NCBI GenBank assembly: GCA_023052935.1
Contig: CM041292.1
Coordinates: forward strand, 96,401,237-96,465,236
DNA from: Piezodorus guildinii
Lineage: Eukaryota; Arthropoda; Insecta; Hemiptera; Pentatomidae
Direction: 5' to 3'
Length of the DNA: 64,000 bases
Below are positions 9,242 to 20,770 of this stretch, in pieces. Positions within the stretch are counted from its first letter, which is position 1, and each line of letters opens with the position of its first letter. The notes under the pieces are model-generated. The model ran no database searches and had not been told where the DNA came from. It worked only from the letters and a program-made list of their open reading frames with translations. Made by a program: the position numbers and the translations under genes.

Positions 9242-12200
9242 GAAAATAATACATTGAGTATTATAAACTGTAGCACAGAAATTAAAAATAAAGGATCAAA
9301 TATAAACAATTTAACAATTATGAAATATAATGAAATCACTTTAAAAAAAACAAAATAAAATAAAGAAAATTAAAAATAAATTAGAGAAAATAGCGCATTC
9401 CTTAGCAGAAATTAGGAATGTTTCAAAGGAAAAAGTTGTCTCGGTAGGAGATGTTGTTAAAAAAATAAAAATAGAAATAAAAAATAACATTCGAAAAATT
9501 CATAAATTGCCAGGCGGTAAGAAAACAATCCACTTATGGATGTTAAGGCCGGATAGCACTTAAAAAAAAAACAAAAAAAAAAAACGGACGCGACCAGGAC
9601 TTTAAACCCAATAGTAAAATTCAGGAAAAAAATAAAGAAGTAAAAGAAAAAAAAAAAAAGTAAAAATAAATAATTAAAAATAAATAAAATTAACGAAGTA
9701 AACAAATAAATAAGAAAGTAAAAATAAATGAGAAAAAATTAAACAAGAAAAATAAATAAGTAAAAAATTTATAAATAAGTAATAATAAATAAGCAAACAT
9801 TAAATTACAAAAATAATGAGTAAAAATAAATAAATAAGAAAAATTAAATAAGAAAAATATATAATTAAATAAGTAAAAATAAAGAAATAGGTAAAAATTA
9901 ATAAATAAGTAAAAATAAATAAATGACTAAACAAAAATAAATAAGTAGTAAAAATAAATAAGTAAAAATAAATAAAAAATAGAAAAAAAAAGGTAAAAAT
10001 AAATAAGTGAATAAACAAATAAGTATGTAATTAAAAAAATAAATAAATAAATAAATTTTAATTTCTTGAGAAGAATTTATAATTATACACGTATGTTTTG
10101 CGATTTTCAATTTAACAGTTGACCCATAACATAAAAATCTTCCTCAAATGGTTTTAATTTAAATATTAAAAAAATTAAATATACTATTTTAAATTTATGA
10201 AAATTGTGATTATTATGTTAGTATAGTTGCTAGTATACGATACATAATAATGACTTTTGCTCTTAATTGAATTGGTTATATTAAAATTGTCATATTAAAT
10301 TTTAATCAAACAAATATTTAATTGAATTCGTTAAAATGAAATTTTTAAACTTTTAGATAAACAAATTAAATGAAAAAAATATATTCATATTCGAAATAGA
10401 AAAAATTTATCATTGAATATTTAACGATTAAATGATAACATAGTTTAAAATTTCTGAATGTAACATTACTTCATAGTGTGTCACTAGAAACCAGCAAAAA
10501 CGGATATTGAAAGTGTTACAAGAAAAATATATATGTTTGAAATTATATTTATAGCTCAAAATTAAATATAAGGATATAAACAAAACATTTCTAAATTTCC
10601 AATATTCAAGTTATTAGTACGTATTTTGATAAGTTAATTACATATTTTCGTTAAATAATCGTAATTTTTATATTTGAAGAAAAATGAAATAAGTAGTACG
10701 AAATTGAATATAATTGGCGAAATAATAATAATAAATTAATCCACTCTTACTTCATATATAGCAAAGAAAAAATAAATAAAAATAAATAAAATAATTTAAA
10801 AGAAAGAAATAATTATGGTATAAACCACATTACTTTACAATAGTATAATATTGTAATTTGTTTGTATGTTTATAATATAATTTATAATAATATTGTAAGA
10901 GTTAGAATGAAATTATAATAAATAAATTAAAAGGGAATGTAAAAGAATTAGTATAGAAAATATTTTAAAAGAAATTATATATATAAAATAGAGAAACGAG
11001 ACCAAAAGGATTAATTATTTAACAATTCATACCGATTGTAATTTTTATAGGTAAAATAAACAAATAAAAAAAAATATAATAAAAAATAAAATAAAAAAAA
11101 TAAATAAATAAAAATGATTACAATAATAAATAAATAAAATTATAATAATTTAAAAAACAAAACATTTTCTATCGATCAATCAGAATTGTAATGATAACAA
11201 AAATTTATTATGATTGATTAATCACGAGCAAATAACAATTGAAATGCAAATTTATAAAATTTTCTTATTTAGCAATCAATTGCATTATATTAAAAATAAA
11301 AAAAATACTAATAAGGATTAAAATCCAATCTTAGAAGAAATGAACAAATTACTTATTAAAGGTACTTTGATAAATAAATAAAAAATAAATAAAGTTTTTA
11401 CAAAACAGTAACTAAAAAAAAAAAAAAAACAAAAAAAAAACATGAGTTTTAACTTTAATTTAACGTAAATAAAACAATAAAAAATATAGATAAAATAAAA
11501 TGTTATATTATATGATGTGATATTAATAATGAGTCGATGATATTAATAATGAGTCGAGTGATATTAATATTATTTCCCAATTAATGAAAACAATGCTATA
11601 ATAATACGCTATAACATATAAGAAGAAAAAAATCTAACTAAAAAAAAAAAAAAAAAAAAAAAAAATCGTAGGTTTGTAGTTGTGGTTTCGTTGAACAAAC
11701 AACTAATATTGATTGTAATTATTGTCTATTTAACTGGATAAAGCCGTAATAAAAGTAGGTAAAATAAAATGGCAATTACATTGTGGAAATGAAATATAAA
11801 GTATAGCAAAGTTTTAGTTACATTCTTGTATTATAGTTAAAGACAGAAAACTTACTTATTATAATTATTGTCCTCAAAATGGGACATGACTATTTAATAA
11901 AAAAAAAAACAACAATAATAATATTTTATATTTAAAGTAATGAAAGAATAAATAGAAATAATAAATATTGTATAAGTAGAATATAAGAATTATGAAGGAA
12001 ACTAGAAAAGTGAAAAATATGGTTATATAAAATTCAATAAAATAAAATGTATAAATATCAAAGGTATCAATCAAAGCAATATTTAAGGATAGATTAGTAA
12101 ATGTAAAAATTAAAAGTATGATAAAATATAAATTAATAAGCAGTTAGCTGAATTGGCAAAATGTAAAATCAATGTCCATAATAAGATAAATTGTGTTCAT

Positions 12201-13341
12201 GTGTTCTTGATGCTGTGTTCATTTTTGCTAAATGATTTTGTAACTTATTGGTAATGATATTGTATGTTAGTATTCTATCATATTGATTATTATTGTCATA
12301 ACACGATGTTATTTAACCATATTGACTATCATAAGTATTGTATGTAATTTAACGATATCGATAATTAGTAAACAATCATTAACTATTAAATAAATTAAGA
12401 AAAAAAAACAACAACAATCAAACAATGTTTAATATTTAAGTAATTATTTAATAATTATTATGTTATTATTAATCTTGATATTGGTTATAATCAATATTAT
12501 ATGTTACTATTTAACAGTATCGATGACTAATAAGAAGTAGTTGCTTAACTATTATTATTTTTATTTTATTAATATAAGTTATTATTTTTACAATATGAGT
12601 TATAATTTAACAATATTGATTGTTAGTTAACAGTAGCAAATAATTAAATATTTAAAATATATATATATATCTAAAATAATGTTTAGTATTTATGTAATTA
12701 TTTTCAATCTTGATTATTATGTTTTACTACCCCATATATTGATTATCATGAATATTGTATGTTATTATTCAACAGTACTGATTAATAAGAAGAAGTTATT
12801 ACTTAACTATACAAATTATTATTAAATAATTATAGATATAAGATAACAATAACTATTTTATACTATCTAACAATATTAAATATCATTACTATTGTATGCT
12901 ATTATTTCTAAATATTGATATCAATTTAATATTATGATTTTAATTTAATAATAATTTAAGTAAAATTGGAAAAATAGGTTTACTTATATTTATAAGTGAA
13001 GAAATGGCGTTTAATTTTGTATAAATAACTAATATTAATTTTATAAGAGAATCAAGAAATAAAATATAATAAAAACTAATGTTAGATAAGGATTTAGAAG
13101 TATAATTTAACGAATATTTGTTTGTCAAGACAAGTCCCCGTCAAATATACTATGTAAATAGGTTTAGTAACTAGAATACTGCTTTTGTATTATTATGTCT
13201 TATCTTATTGTATGTATACATCCATTTTATTTGTTTACACATTTTGTAATTAATATCTGAATATATGTTAGCTATATTTAAGCAGAAAAAAAAAACACAA
13301 AACAACTACAATATTACAAAAACAAAGGAAAAATGTATATA
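9242..13341. other. A/T-rich interior of the LTR retrotransposon without pol
   Basis: About 4.1 kb where pol and env would be expected. Bases 9620-10060 are degenerate A-rich simple sequence built on AAATAAATAAGT. 11519-11570 holds three tandem copies of a 20-bp piece of the gag-like frame. 11640-11665 is a poly(A) run. 12260-12900 contains loosely repeated units of about 75 bp around ATATTGATTATCAT and GTTATTATTTAACA. No catalytic motif was found in any frame. Minus-strand open frames across the A-rich part are composition artefacts. Confidence 0.65.
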
Positions 13342-13872
13342 TGTTATAATATTCTTATTTTCATAAATTATTTTCTTTTAAGAAAAATCAATTAACACAA
13401 TATTTACTTAATTAATATTCAATTTATCTCTCAGGGTATGGTATGGGTTCTTGACAATCAGGCACATTTTTATTATTTATATAACTTTTTTAATCATAAT
13501 TATAACTTACAAAAATAACACAACAAACAATATGCAGGCAGGCTAACAATGATTCTTCATATCCCTACAGCAGTTCCTCCTCTTCATATTCAACTCCACA
13601 CTCTCCAAGTCCCACTCAAAAAACTACTGACTCCTATCAGCTCATAACCCCAACTCTGACTGCGTATGCCCAGGTATCTTTCTTCTACCTGGGTTTTTTA
13701 CCTGGATTGTCCCTTGCATCCAAAATGGAAGTTATGTTTACAAACAAACATTCAAATTGGAGCTGTTAATTTTTATTTTTATTCTATTTTGAATCTAATT
13801 GTTAGCCTGCCTAACATAATATTTAAATAATAAATAATTGTATAATTTATATAAAAAAATGGGTATATTACA
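13342..13872 (-). repeat. Solo LTR of a second family inside the first element
   Basis: It is homologous to the LTR at 20274-20708, in the same orientation: shared AATATGCAGG, TCCCTTGCATCCAAA, GTTAGCCTGCCTAACA and GGGTATATTACA. In its own direction it begins TGTAATATACCC and ends TATAACA, so it has TG...CA ends. No internal region flanks it. ATGTAT occurs near both edges and may be the target duplication, although its placement is a few bases off on the left. Confidence 0.75.
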
Positions 13873-14175
13873 ATGTATTACATGAAATTGTTAATTCTCA
13901 TTAACGAATGGACTTATGATTTTAATAAGCTTAGATAAGTGAATTCAAATATGTAAATGGATTAATGTATCTAAATATCTCATGTAAACTAAATTTAAGA
14001 AATTCTGTTTCATAAGATACACAGAAACAAATGTAAAATCCTAAATCCTATGACCAATACCCTTCTTTTTCCTTCCTTGACAAAATGGAAAAACTTAGAG
14101 CCCCCCAAATTGATGCGAAGAAAATTATATGTAAACCTGATCTCAAATTATAAGCTCGGAGGCCCTCGCTTTTTT

Positions 14176-14186
14176 AGGAAAGGAGG
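14176..14186 (+). promoter_or_regulatory. Polypurine tract
   Basis: AGGAAAGGAGG directly abuts the 3' LTR, the position and composition needed to prime plus-strand DNA. Confidence 0.85.
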
Positions 14187-14639
14187 AATTAACAGACGAC
14201 TAATATTATTAACGTTTATGATAAAACTTTATGTCTTATCTAACGTATTTTTGTAGCTTAAACAATTGTCTATTGTTAACTAATAAGAAAGGTCCCCTAA
14301 CCATCCCTTTTCTCAGGGTCAGGTCACATTCTAAAGTCATAAAGTTACCGCTGAATTGTCACAGAAGTGACAGAACTTGGATGTTTATGTTTCCGGTCCT
14401 ATTCATGCTGTCCACTTGCATTTTAGTTTCGATCTAGATCAGAGAGCCCCTGGCCACCACATGTTAGACCACACCGAAGTATTAACTCCCCTCCTTCCTT
14501 CAAAATCCTATTTATACCCAAAGTAAATCCACACAAATTCATTCCCTCTTGGTGAGTCTCAAGGTAGACTTCACACATGTAATATTTGAAGAAGAATAAA
14601 GACTATTTCTAAGCATATACTGTTGTGAGTTCGTTAATT
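14187..14639 (+). repeat. 3' LTR
   Basis: 453 bp, reads as identical to the 5' LTR at 7052-7504. It is followed by the CGCG duplication. Confidence 0.93.
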
Positions 14640-15437
14640 CGCGCGTGACAATACGTATGTTTTTGTTTTGTCGGTTATTCGCCTAAATCTTAATACACAG
14701 ATATTCTTTTTTTAAATTTACGCGAGCTATAGCATCCTATAAGTTGGCTGTAGAGGAACTTCTGAAACAATCCTAAAATTTCTTTTAGAGAAATTGCTGA
14801 AAAAAGTACTAAATTATATGAAACACTGCGTCCAAATCTATTGAATCTAGGAAGGCTTAGCTACTTTACAGCTCAGGTCTTCCTAGATTTCACTTTCTCA
14901 GGTAGTTCAATTAATTTATTAAGTTACTTAAACAATCTTACATAATTAACCTTGCGTAAATAACCGATGGGAATCGTGATTAAAATAATATTATATTATT
15001 TGAGAATGCTAACAAACAAGTCTTATATTTATAATTAATACCATCATCATTTGATTAATCTGTCTAATGAATGTCATAATTATTGTCATTGTCATTATTA
15101 TTGTCACAATAATGAGCTTGTATTATAAGTATAACGCTTTAAATTATTCTATTGACAATATTTGTTTTTCAAAAATTCTTTAGTATATAATATCAAAAAT
15201 CAATTTTGATTTTGGAAAAAGGATCGTAGAAAACAAATAATGTTAATCCAGTCACCTGCCAGTGGACTTGTGATCTGGCTGCCCAAAAGACCCTTCCAGC
15301 TTCTTCACTTGTCTGCTTCATTTTCAGCAAAAAATCAGCTCAAATAGCCGACAGTTTTAATAGCCGTTAAAATTTTACTAGTTATCTAAACTACTAAATT
15401 TTAATTTTTTGATCCATGTCTAATCCTAACATAACTT
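14640..15437. other. Stretch without a recognised gene
   Basis: AT-rich DNA following the LTR element. No splice-compatible coding exon or repeat copy was recognised. Confidence 0.4.
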
Positions 15438-15805
15438 TCATTTGACCTACTTCCAATTATGAGTACAATTATACTCCGATAACTCACTAACAGTTCATCT
15501 TGGACCAAAAAGCGAAAGTCAACCTGATTTTGAAGATCTATCTGTGTCAGAACGGATTGTTGGGATTTGGGCCGGATTTCAAGCGGGATTGGAAATGATG
15601 CCAGATTGCAACCCCTCATGGCATCTACTAGTTAATCTTTCAAGCTTAGCTCAAAATAAATGTTTTTCAAAAATATCTGATTCCTCCTACATGCATATAC
15701 CTGCATTGAACCAAACTTACCTAACTGCATGCCAATAGTAAGAATTCTAGAAGAAACAGAGACTCCATATATCCAATTAGTATATAATGTTTTCTCTAAT
15801 GCGCT
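15438..15805 (+). repeat. Duplicated segment 'a', first copy
   Basis: Nearly identical to 17074-17440; both contain GATTTTGAAGATCTATCTGT and CTGCATTGAACCAAACTTAC. The short frames on either strand are shared by both copies but show no recognised domain. Confidence 0.85.
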
Positions 15806-16330
15806 CTTTTAACTTCCAAAATATCAAATATTTAAAAAAAAAATTTAAATGTTTACCTTCAGTCCACGTTTCGGGGTCTTGTTTCAATTATCAAGACAAT
15901 ATATAAAAGACTCACAAAATAAATTAAATCAACATAAATTACATATAATATTAATTATGTATGCAAAGTAAGTATAATTATCACTCAATCAGTCTTTTTT
16001 AATTATTATATAACTTCATAATTATATCAAGAATTAATGAACTCTTATAATTAATGAACTATAATTACATTGTCTCAAGGTCCTTTTATTAAATATTATA
16101 CTTTGTACCTGGAGCTGAAATAAATGTACTATTCAACATTGCGAAAAAATCGGTCCAGTAGTTTCGAAGAAAAGCCTCCGACAGCGAACGCATGCCGATT
16201 TTCAGAGGGGGGATAATTTTTTTATTTTGGGTCGGTTACAAAGGTTTATTGTCGAGAATACTAAACAAAACAAACATTTATCAAGAAAAAACATGCCCAC
16301 GTCATTTTTCAAACATCATATAGAAAATAC
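15805..16330 (+). repeat. Dispersed repeat containing duplicated segment 'b', first copy
   Basis: 15928-16218 is nearly identical to 16787-17073. The wider interval is also homologous to 31347-31935: shared CTTTTAACTTCCAA, ACCTTCAGTCCA, ACTCAATCAGTCT and GAGAAAAGCC-like blocks. It looks like a decayed, non-coding transposable element. Confidence 0.75.
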
Positions 16331-16737
16331 AGCAGTTTCAGCATGTTTTATTTTATTTTTTCTCAGCCCCCGGGCTCCTTGTATAAAAAGGAAAAATACT
16401 CCTATATCATCATATTAAATGTTACTCTCTTTCATTAGATTTAAATTTCATTAGTATACTTGTTTCTATTGTTTTTTTAAACAGGTTGTTATTTGTTTTC
16501 TTAGCTCTGATGATGGCCTAAAATATAATTCAACAAGTCAGCACTTACACTAGTAAATTAAGTCTTCTATTTGAATGAGTTATTGTTTCAGTGGCCATGT
16601 TCCTAACCAACTACTATACAATTCTCCACGATTAGTAGAAAGTATACCAATAAAAAATTACCATAATAATACATTACGTTAAAGTCGGAAAAGCTCTGAA
16701 ATGACATACTCCCTTCCATACTCACGATATAAGCATT

Positions 16738-16778
16738 TCCAAGTCAAATTCAACCTTTTCCAAGTCAAATTCAACCAT
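16738..16778 (-). repeat. Fragment of the foldback 21-bp minisatellite
   Basis: About two units of AAGTCAAATTCAACC with CTTTTCC between them, the same sequence as 1-30 and (reversed) 4046-4195. It lies immediately before duplicated segment 'b', so a foldback-type end may have taken part in the rearrangement. Confidence 0.8.
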
Positions 16779-16786
16779 TCAATCAA

Positions 16787-17440
16787 CATAAATTACATAT
16801 AATATTAATTATGTATGCAAAGTAAGTATATTTACCACTCAATCAGTCTTTTTTAATTCTTATATAATTCATAATTATATCAAGAATTAATGAACTCTTA
16901 TAATTAATGAACTATAATTACATTGTCTCAAGGTCCTTTTATTAAATATTATACTTTGTACCTGGAGCTGAAATAAATGTGCTATTCAACATTGCGAAAA
17001 AATCGGTCCAGTAGTTTCGAAGAAAAGCCTCCGACAGCGAACGCATGCCGATTTTCAGAGGAGGAATAATTTTTCATTTGACCTACTTCCAATTATGAGT
17101 ACAATTATACTCGGATAACTCACTAACAGTTCATCTTGGACCAAAAAGCGAAAGTCAACCTGATTTTGAAGATCTATCTGTATCAGAACGGATTGATGGG
17201 ATTTGGGCTGGATTTCAAGCGGGATTGGAAATGATGCCAGATTGCAACCCCTCATGGCATCTACTAGTTAATCTTTCAAGCTTAGCTCAAAATAAATGTT
17301 TTTCAAAAATATCTGATTCCTCCTACATGCATATACCTGCATTGAACCAAACTTACCTAACTGCATGCCAATAGTAAGAATTCTAGAAGAAACAGAGGCT
17401 CCATATATCCAATTAGTATATAATGTTTTCTCTAATGCCA
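16787..17440 (+). repeat. Duplicated segments 'b' then 'a', second copies in swapped order
   Basis: 16787-17073 repeats 15928-16218, and 17074-17440 repeats 15438-15805. The order is reversed relative to the first copies but the orientation is kept. The junction falls after ATAATTTTT near 17073. Confidence 0.85.
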
Positions 17441-18275
17441 TTTGACTTAGCATTACTTATACCTAGAATATCCACTTTGTGTTTTTGTATTTACACTGCT
17501 ATTTCAATTTCTTTTACTAAACAAAAATCTTGTGATCCAAATTGCTAACTGTAAATCCTTAATCGAATCTGGCTTTGATCAGAGGCCCTCTGAGTTTAAT
17601 ATTATCCTATAGTAGGTTGGCCCAAGTATGAAGGATTCTGTCTGCCTGGGATCATGGTCCAGATGAAGAGGTGCCGGGACAATCACTGGAACATACTTCT
17701 TCCTGAACCTGTTTTCTCTCATTTATTGAGCAGCCCAGTCCTCCATAGGACTTAGTTAACCACCTTGGACAGGAATACTCAGCTCAGATATGAGCTAACT
17801 AAAAGTCAAGCATGAAACGTTGACTCTACAACCTGTGAGGAGAGAGAGGACCATTGTCATATCTTTCTGTCTCAGTGTGTGTATATTAGGCAGTGGACAA
17901 CATTAAAATCATTTTACAGTGCATGTAACTCCCAATTCTTCAGATCTTCCTAATTTCTCCTTCTTTTAGACATATACTTATACGCAAAGGGAATAGGGGA
18001 AGAGTGGAGAAGGGTATCACTAGTAAATAGGACATACATAAAGGAACACAGGTTATTTAAAATGATTACTATTTAATGAATAATCAATTCAGGGTTACAT
18101 AAAATAAATGTGATAATACATTCCAAAATAGATAAATATTAAATTTTTATAGTATAGCAATCAATTTTTTTTTTTCAATGTTTACAAATTTTCAATAATA
18201 GTGATGTAATGCAACTGTAAAGACTTCAAATCTTAATTAAGAATAAATATAATATGTTTACAGACTGATTTATTT
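17441..18275. other. Downstream flank of gene A
   Basis: No gene is recognised. Traces near 17750-17950 might be a heavily decayed LINE, but no motif is firm enough to call. Confidence 0.35.
18269..18274 (-). promoter_or_regulatory. Polyadenylation signal of gene A
   Basis: AATAAA on the minus strand starts two bases after the stop codon at 18276-18278, so the predicted 3' UTR is very short. Confidence 0.55.
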
Positions 18276-19402
18276 TCATTTATCTTTCTCGAGTTCAGCC
18301 CAGCATGATGTAAAAGCATATCTAAAACCAAGTGATCTGTAAATTAAGAAACAAATTCAATTAGCAATTTATTTATTGACTATCTTTTTATTTTTGAAAC
18401 GCAAACTGTTATTGAAAATATTTCAATCTGTGAATTTTTGTAAAATTATTAATATTTGGCTACCAAAGGTAGATAGAATTATTTTCATTTAATAATCACT
18501 ATTTGGTGATTTAACTAGAAAATTTTGTTACTATAATCAGTTGAGCAGAATAGAAATGAAATCATGAGTCTAGGGCTCTCTCTAAACTTAAAATAAATTA
18601 TTTATTGGAGAAATGGGATGAAATGTGGAACAACAGCTATCCAAGCAACCCAAAAGTCATAAAGAAAGAGGTTAAATCTTGGAAAGTCTCAATTAGCATC
18701 AACTTTATAGAGGAACCTAGGGTGGCAGAATATTGCGGAGGAAAGGGTGGTTAAGTGGATTAGTGAGCGATTAATCCCAGCCATCCTCTTATGGTCCGAG
18801 AAACTCCTGTATACCCAACAAAGGCGAGTTAGGGGCAGACAAAAAAAAACTGTAAAGAGAAGGTTGTCTTTGCCCGCCTGAGTCCAAGACTTTATTAATT
18901 GGACACACAAGGTTAACACATGGGCTATTAATGTCAAAATCATTGCCACCAAGATACCAGCATAGTAGGAAAATAGCTCATATTTTCAAAGAGTGTCCAT
19001 TCTGCCAAAGGAAATTGAACCAAGAGGGAATACCGTGCAATGTCAAATACTGTTGCTCAGGGAAATTGTGGTAATAAGATTAATATATTGATGCCCCTTC
19101 TTCCAAAAGTTGTTATTTACAAGCAAATTTAATGATACTTTTTCTGTTTATTATTTTAGCTTTTATTTGTTTTATTATTATAATATATTACCTTTTTAAT
19201 TTATTGTAATATTTTTAATGATTTATTTATTTTTTCTCTCTGCTATTACTTTATTTTTATTATCTTTTTAAAATGAGTATATCTGGTACTGATGACTGAG
19301 ATATTTTGTGCCAATAGAAAAAACAAACAACAATCATCCAACCAACTTTGGCACCATAAACTACATTTTTTAAATTTATATATAATATATATATATATAG
19401 TG

Positions 19403-19476
<74 letters not shown>

Positions 19477-20717
19477 GTTTTATTTTTTTTTAATTTAAAT
19501 TTTGATTAATTAAATTTACCTTTGGTAACAAATAATTATTGAAGACTAAGAAACCAATTTTCGGATTATTTAAAATTTTTAACCTATAAAATACCACCTG
19601 GGGTTTATTTTGGGGACTTAAGACACTTATTAAAGTTCTGAAAGTTAAGCATTTGCCAATGGGTTTCACATCACAAATCTGATCTTTGATATTGCTATAA
19701 AATAATACCTGGGGTTTATTTTGGAGACTTGATGCACTTATTAAAGTTCTGAAAGTTAAGCATTTTCCATTGGATTTCACATCACAAATTTCATCTTCTT
19801 TGATGTTTACACTTTCCTTCACATCAATAAAACTAGTTATTACAGTCTTGTCCTGGATCTCTTCAATACCATTGGGATGTGAAGTGTTTGATAGAGCTTT
19901 TCCTTTACAAATAGGAAGTACTGTTTCTGTTGTAAACTCTTCACTCTCTTGGTTTGTAGGCTCTTTATTCTTGTTTTCATCTTCAGTGGAGGTTCTTTTC
20001 GGAGAATCAATTTTTATTTCTGTTGTAATAATTGTACAGGTTTCTAACACTTCTGTTCCAAATTATCTATCTTTTGTTCCAATTTTTCCATCTTCATCAT
20101 CATTTGCTTGAACATTTCTACCTTATCTAAATAACTATTTGTTCCTTGGTCCTCCATATTGTTTGCTCACAATTAACACAAATAACACTTAAAAAACTTA
20201 TTGAAATACAAATTGTGCACTTATTGTCGTGGTCTTAATATTTAACAAATTAAGCCCCACGTTGGGCGCCAAATTATATAATATTCAATTTTTTTTTTTT
20301 AATTTAAGAAAAAATTTAATTCACACAATATTTACTTAATTAAAACTCATTTTACTCTCAAGGTATATATTATGGATTCTTGACAATAAGGCAAATTTTT
20401 ATTATTTAACTTTTTAATTATAATAATCACTTAAAAACATAACACAAACAATATGCAGGCTAACTATAATTATTCTCCATGTTCAGACAGGAACTCCTAC
20501 CTCCCCAGCTCCCCACTCAAAACTGACTATACAGGGACCTTTCCTCTACCTGGGCTTTTACCTGGGGTGTCCCTTGCATCCAAAGGTTATGTTTACAAAC
20601 AACAAAATAAGAGCTGCTATTTAAATTTCACTTTTTATCCTATTGTTAGCCTGCCTAACACAATAATCAAATTATAAATACTATAATTATAAAAAAGGGT
20701 ATATTACATTTCATATA

Positions 20718-20770
<53 letters not shown>

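Larger units (their letters stand above)
7052..14639 (+). mobile_element. Complete but pol-less Ty3/gypsy-like LTR retrotransposon
   Basis: Two 453-bp LTRs (7052-7504 and 14187-14639) read as identical base for base and begin AATTAAC and end GTTAATT. They are bordered by a 4-bp CGCG duplication (7048-7051 and 14640-14643), the size typical of insect gypsy/errantivirus-group elements. A primer-binding region follows the left LTR and a polypurine tract precedes the right LTR. The interior has a gag-like frame up to 9241, but no protease, reverse transcriptase, RNase H or integrase motif could be found. Most of the interior is A/T-rich. Identical LTRs imply recent insertion, so the element was probably mobilised in trans. 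Confidence 0.88.
19490..20708 (-). mobile_element. Truncated LTR retrotransposon, one LTR plus start of the interior
   Basis: Read on the minus strand: LTR (20708-20274), primer site (20271-20254), then a gag-like frame that breaks off near 19490 next to a TA microsatellite. The other LTR and all of pol are absent. It belongs to the same family as the solo LTR at 13342-13872. Confidence 0.8.

Noticed and set aside
9457..10110. Minus-strand frames rich in Phe, Leu, Ile and Tyr resembling membrane proteins
   Set aside because: They are the reverse of A-rich simple sequence; the hydrophobicity is a composition effect.
17640..17960. Possible LINE or other coding remnant
   Set aside because: Only a vague resemblance to cysteine-containing LINE tails, with stops in all frames; not enough to annotate.
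19292..19498. Frame with alternating Ile-Tyr
   Set aside because: Translation of the TA microsatellite.
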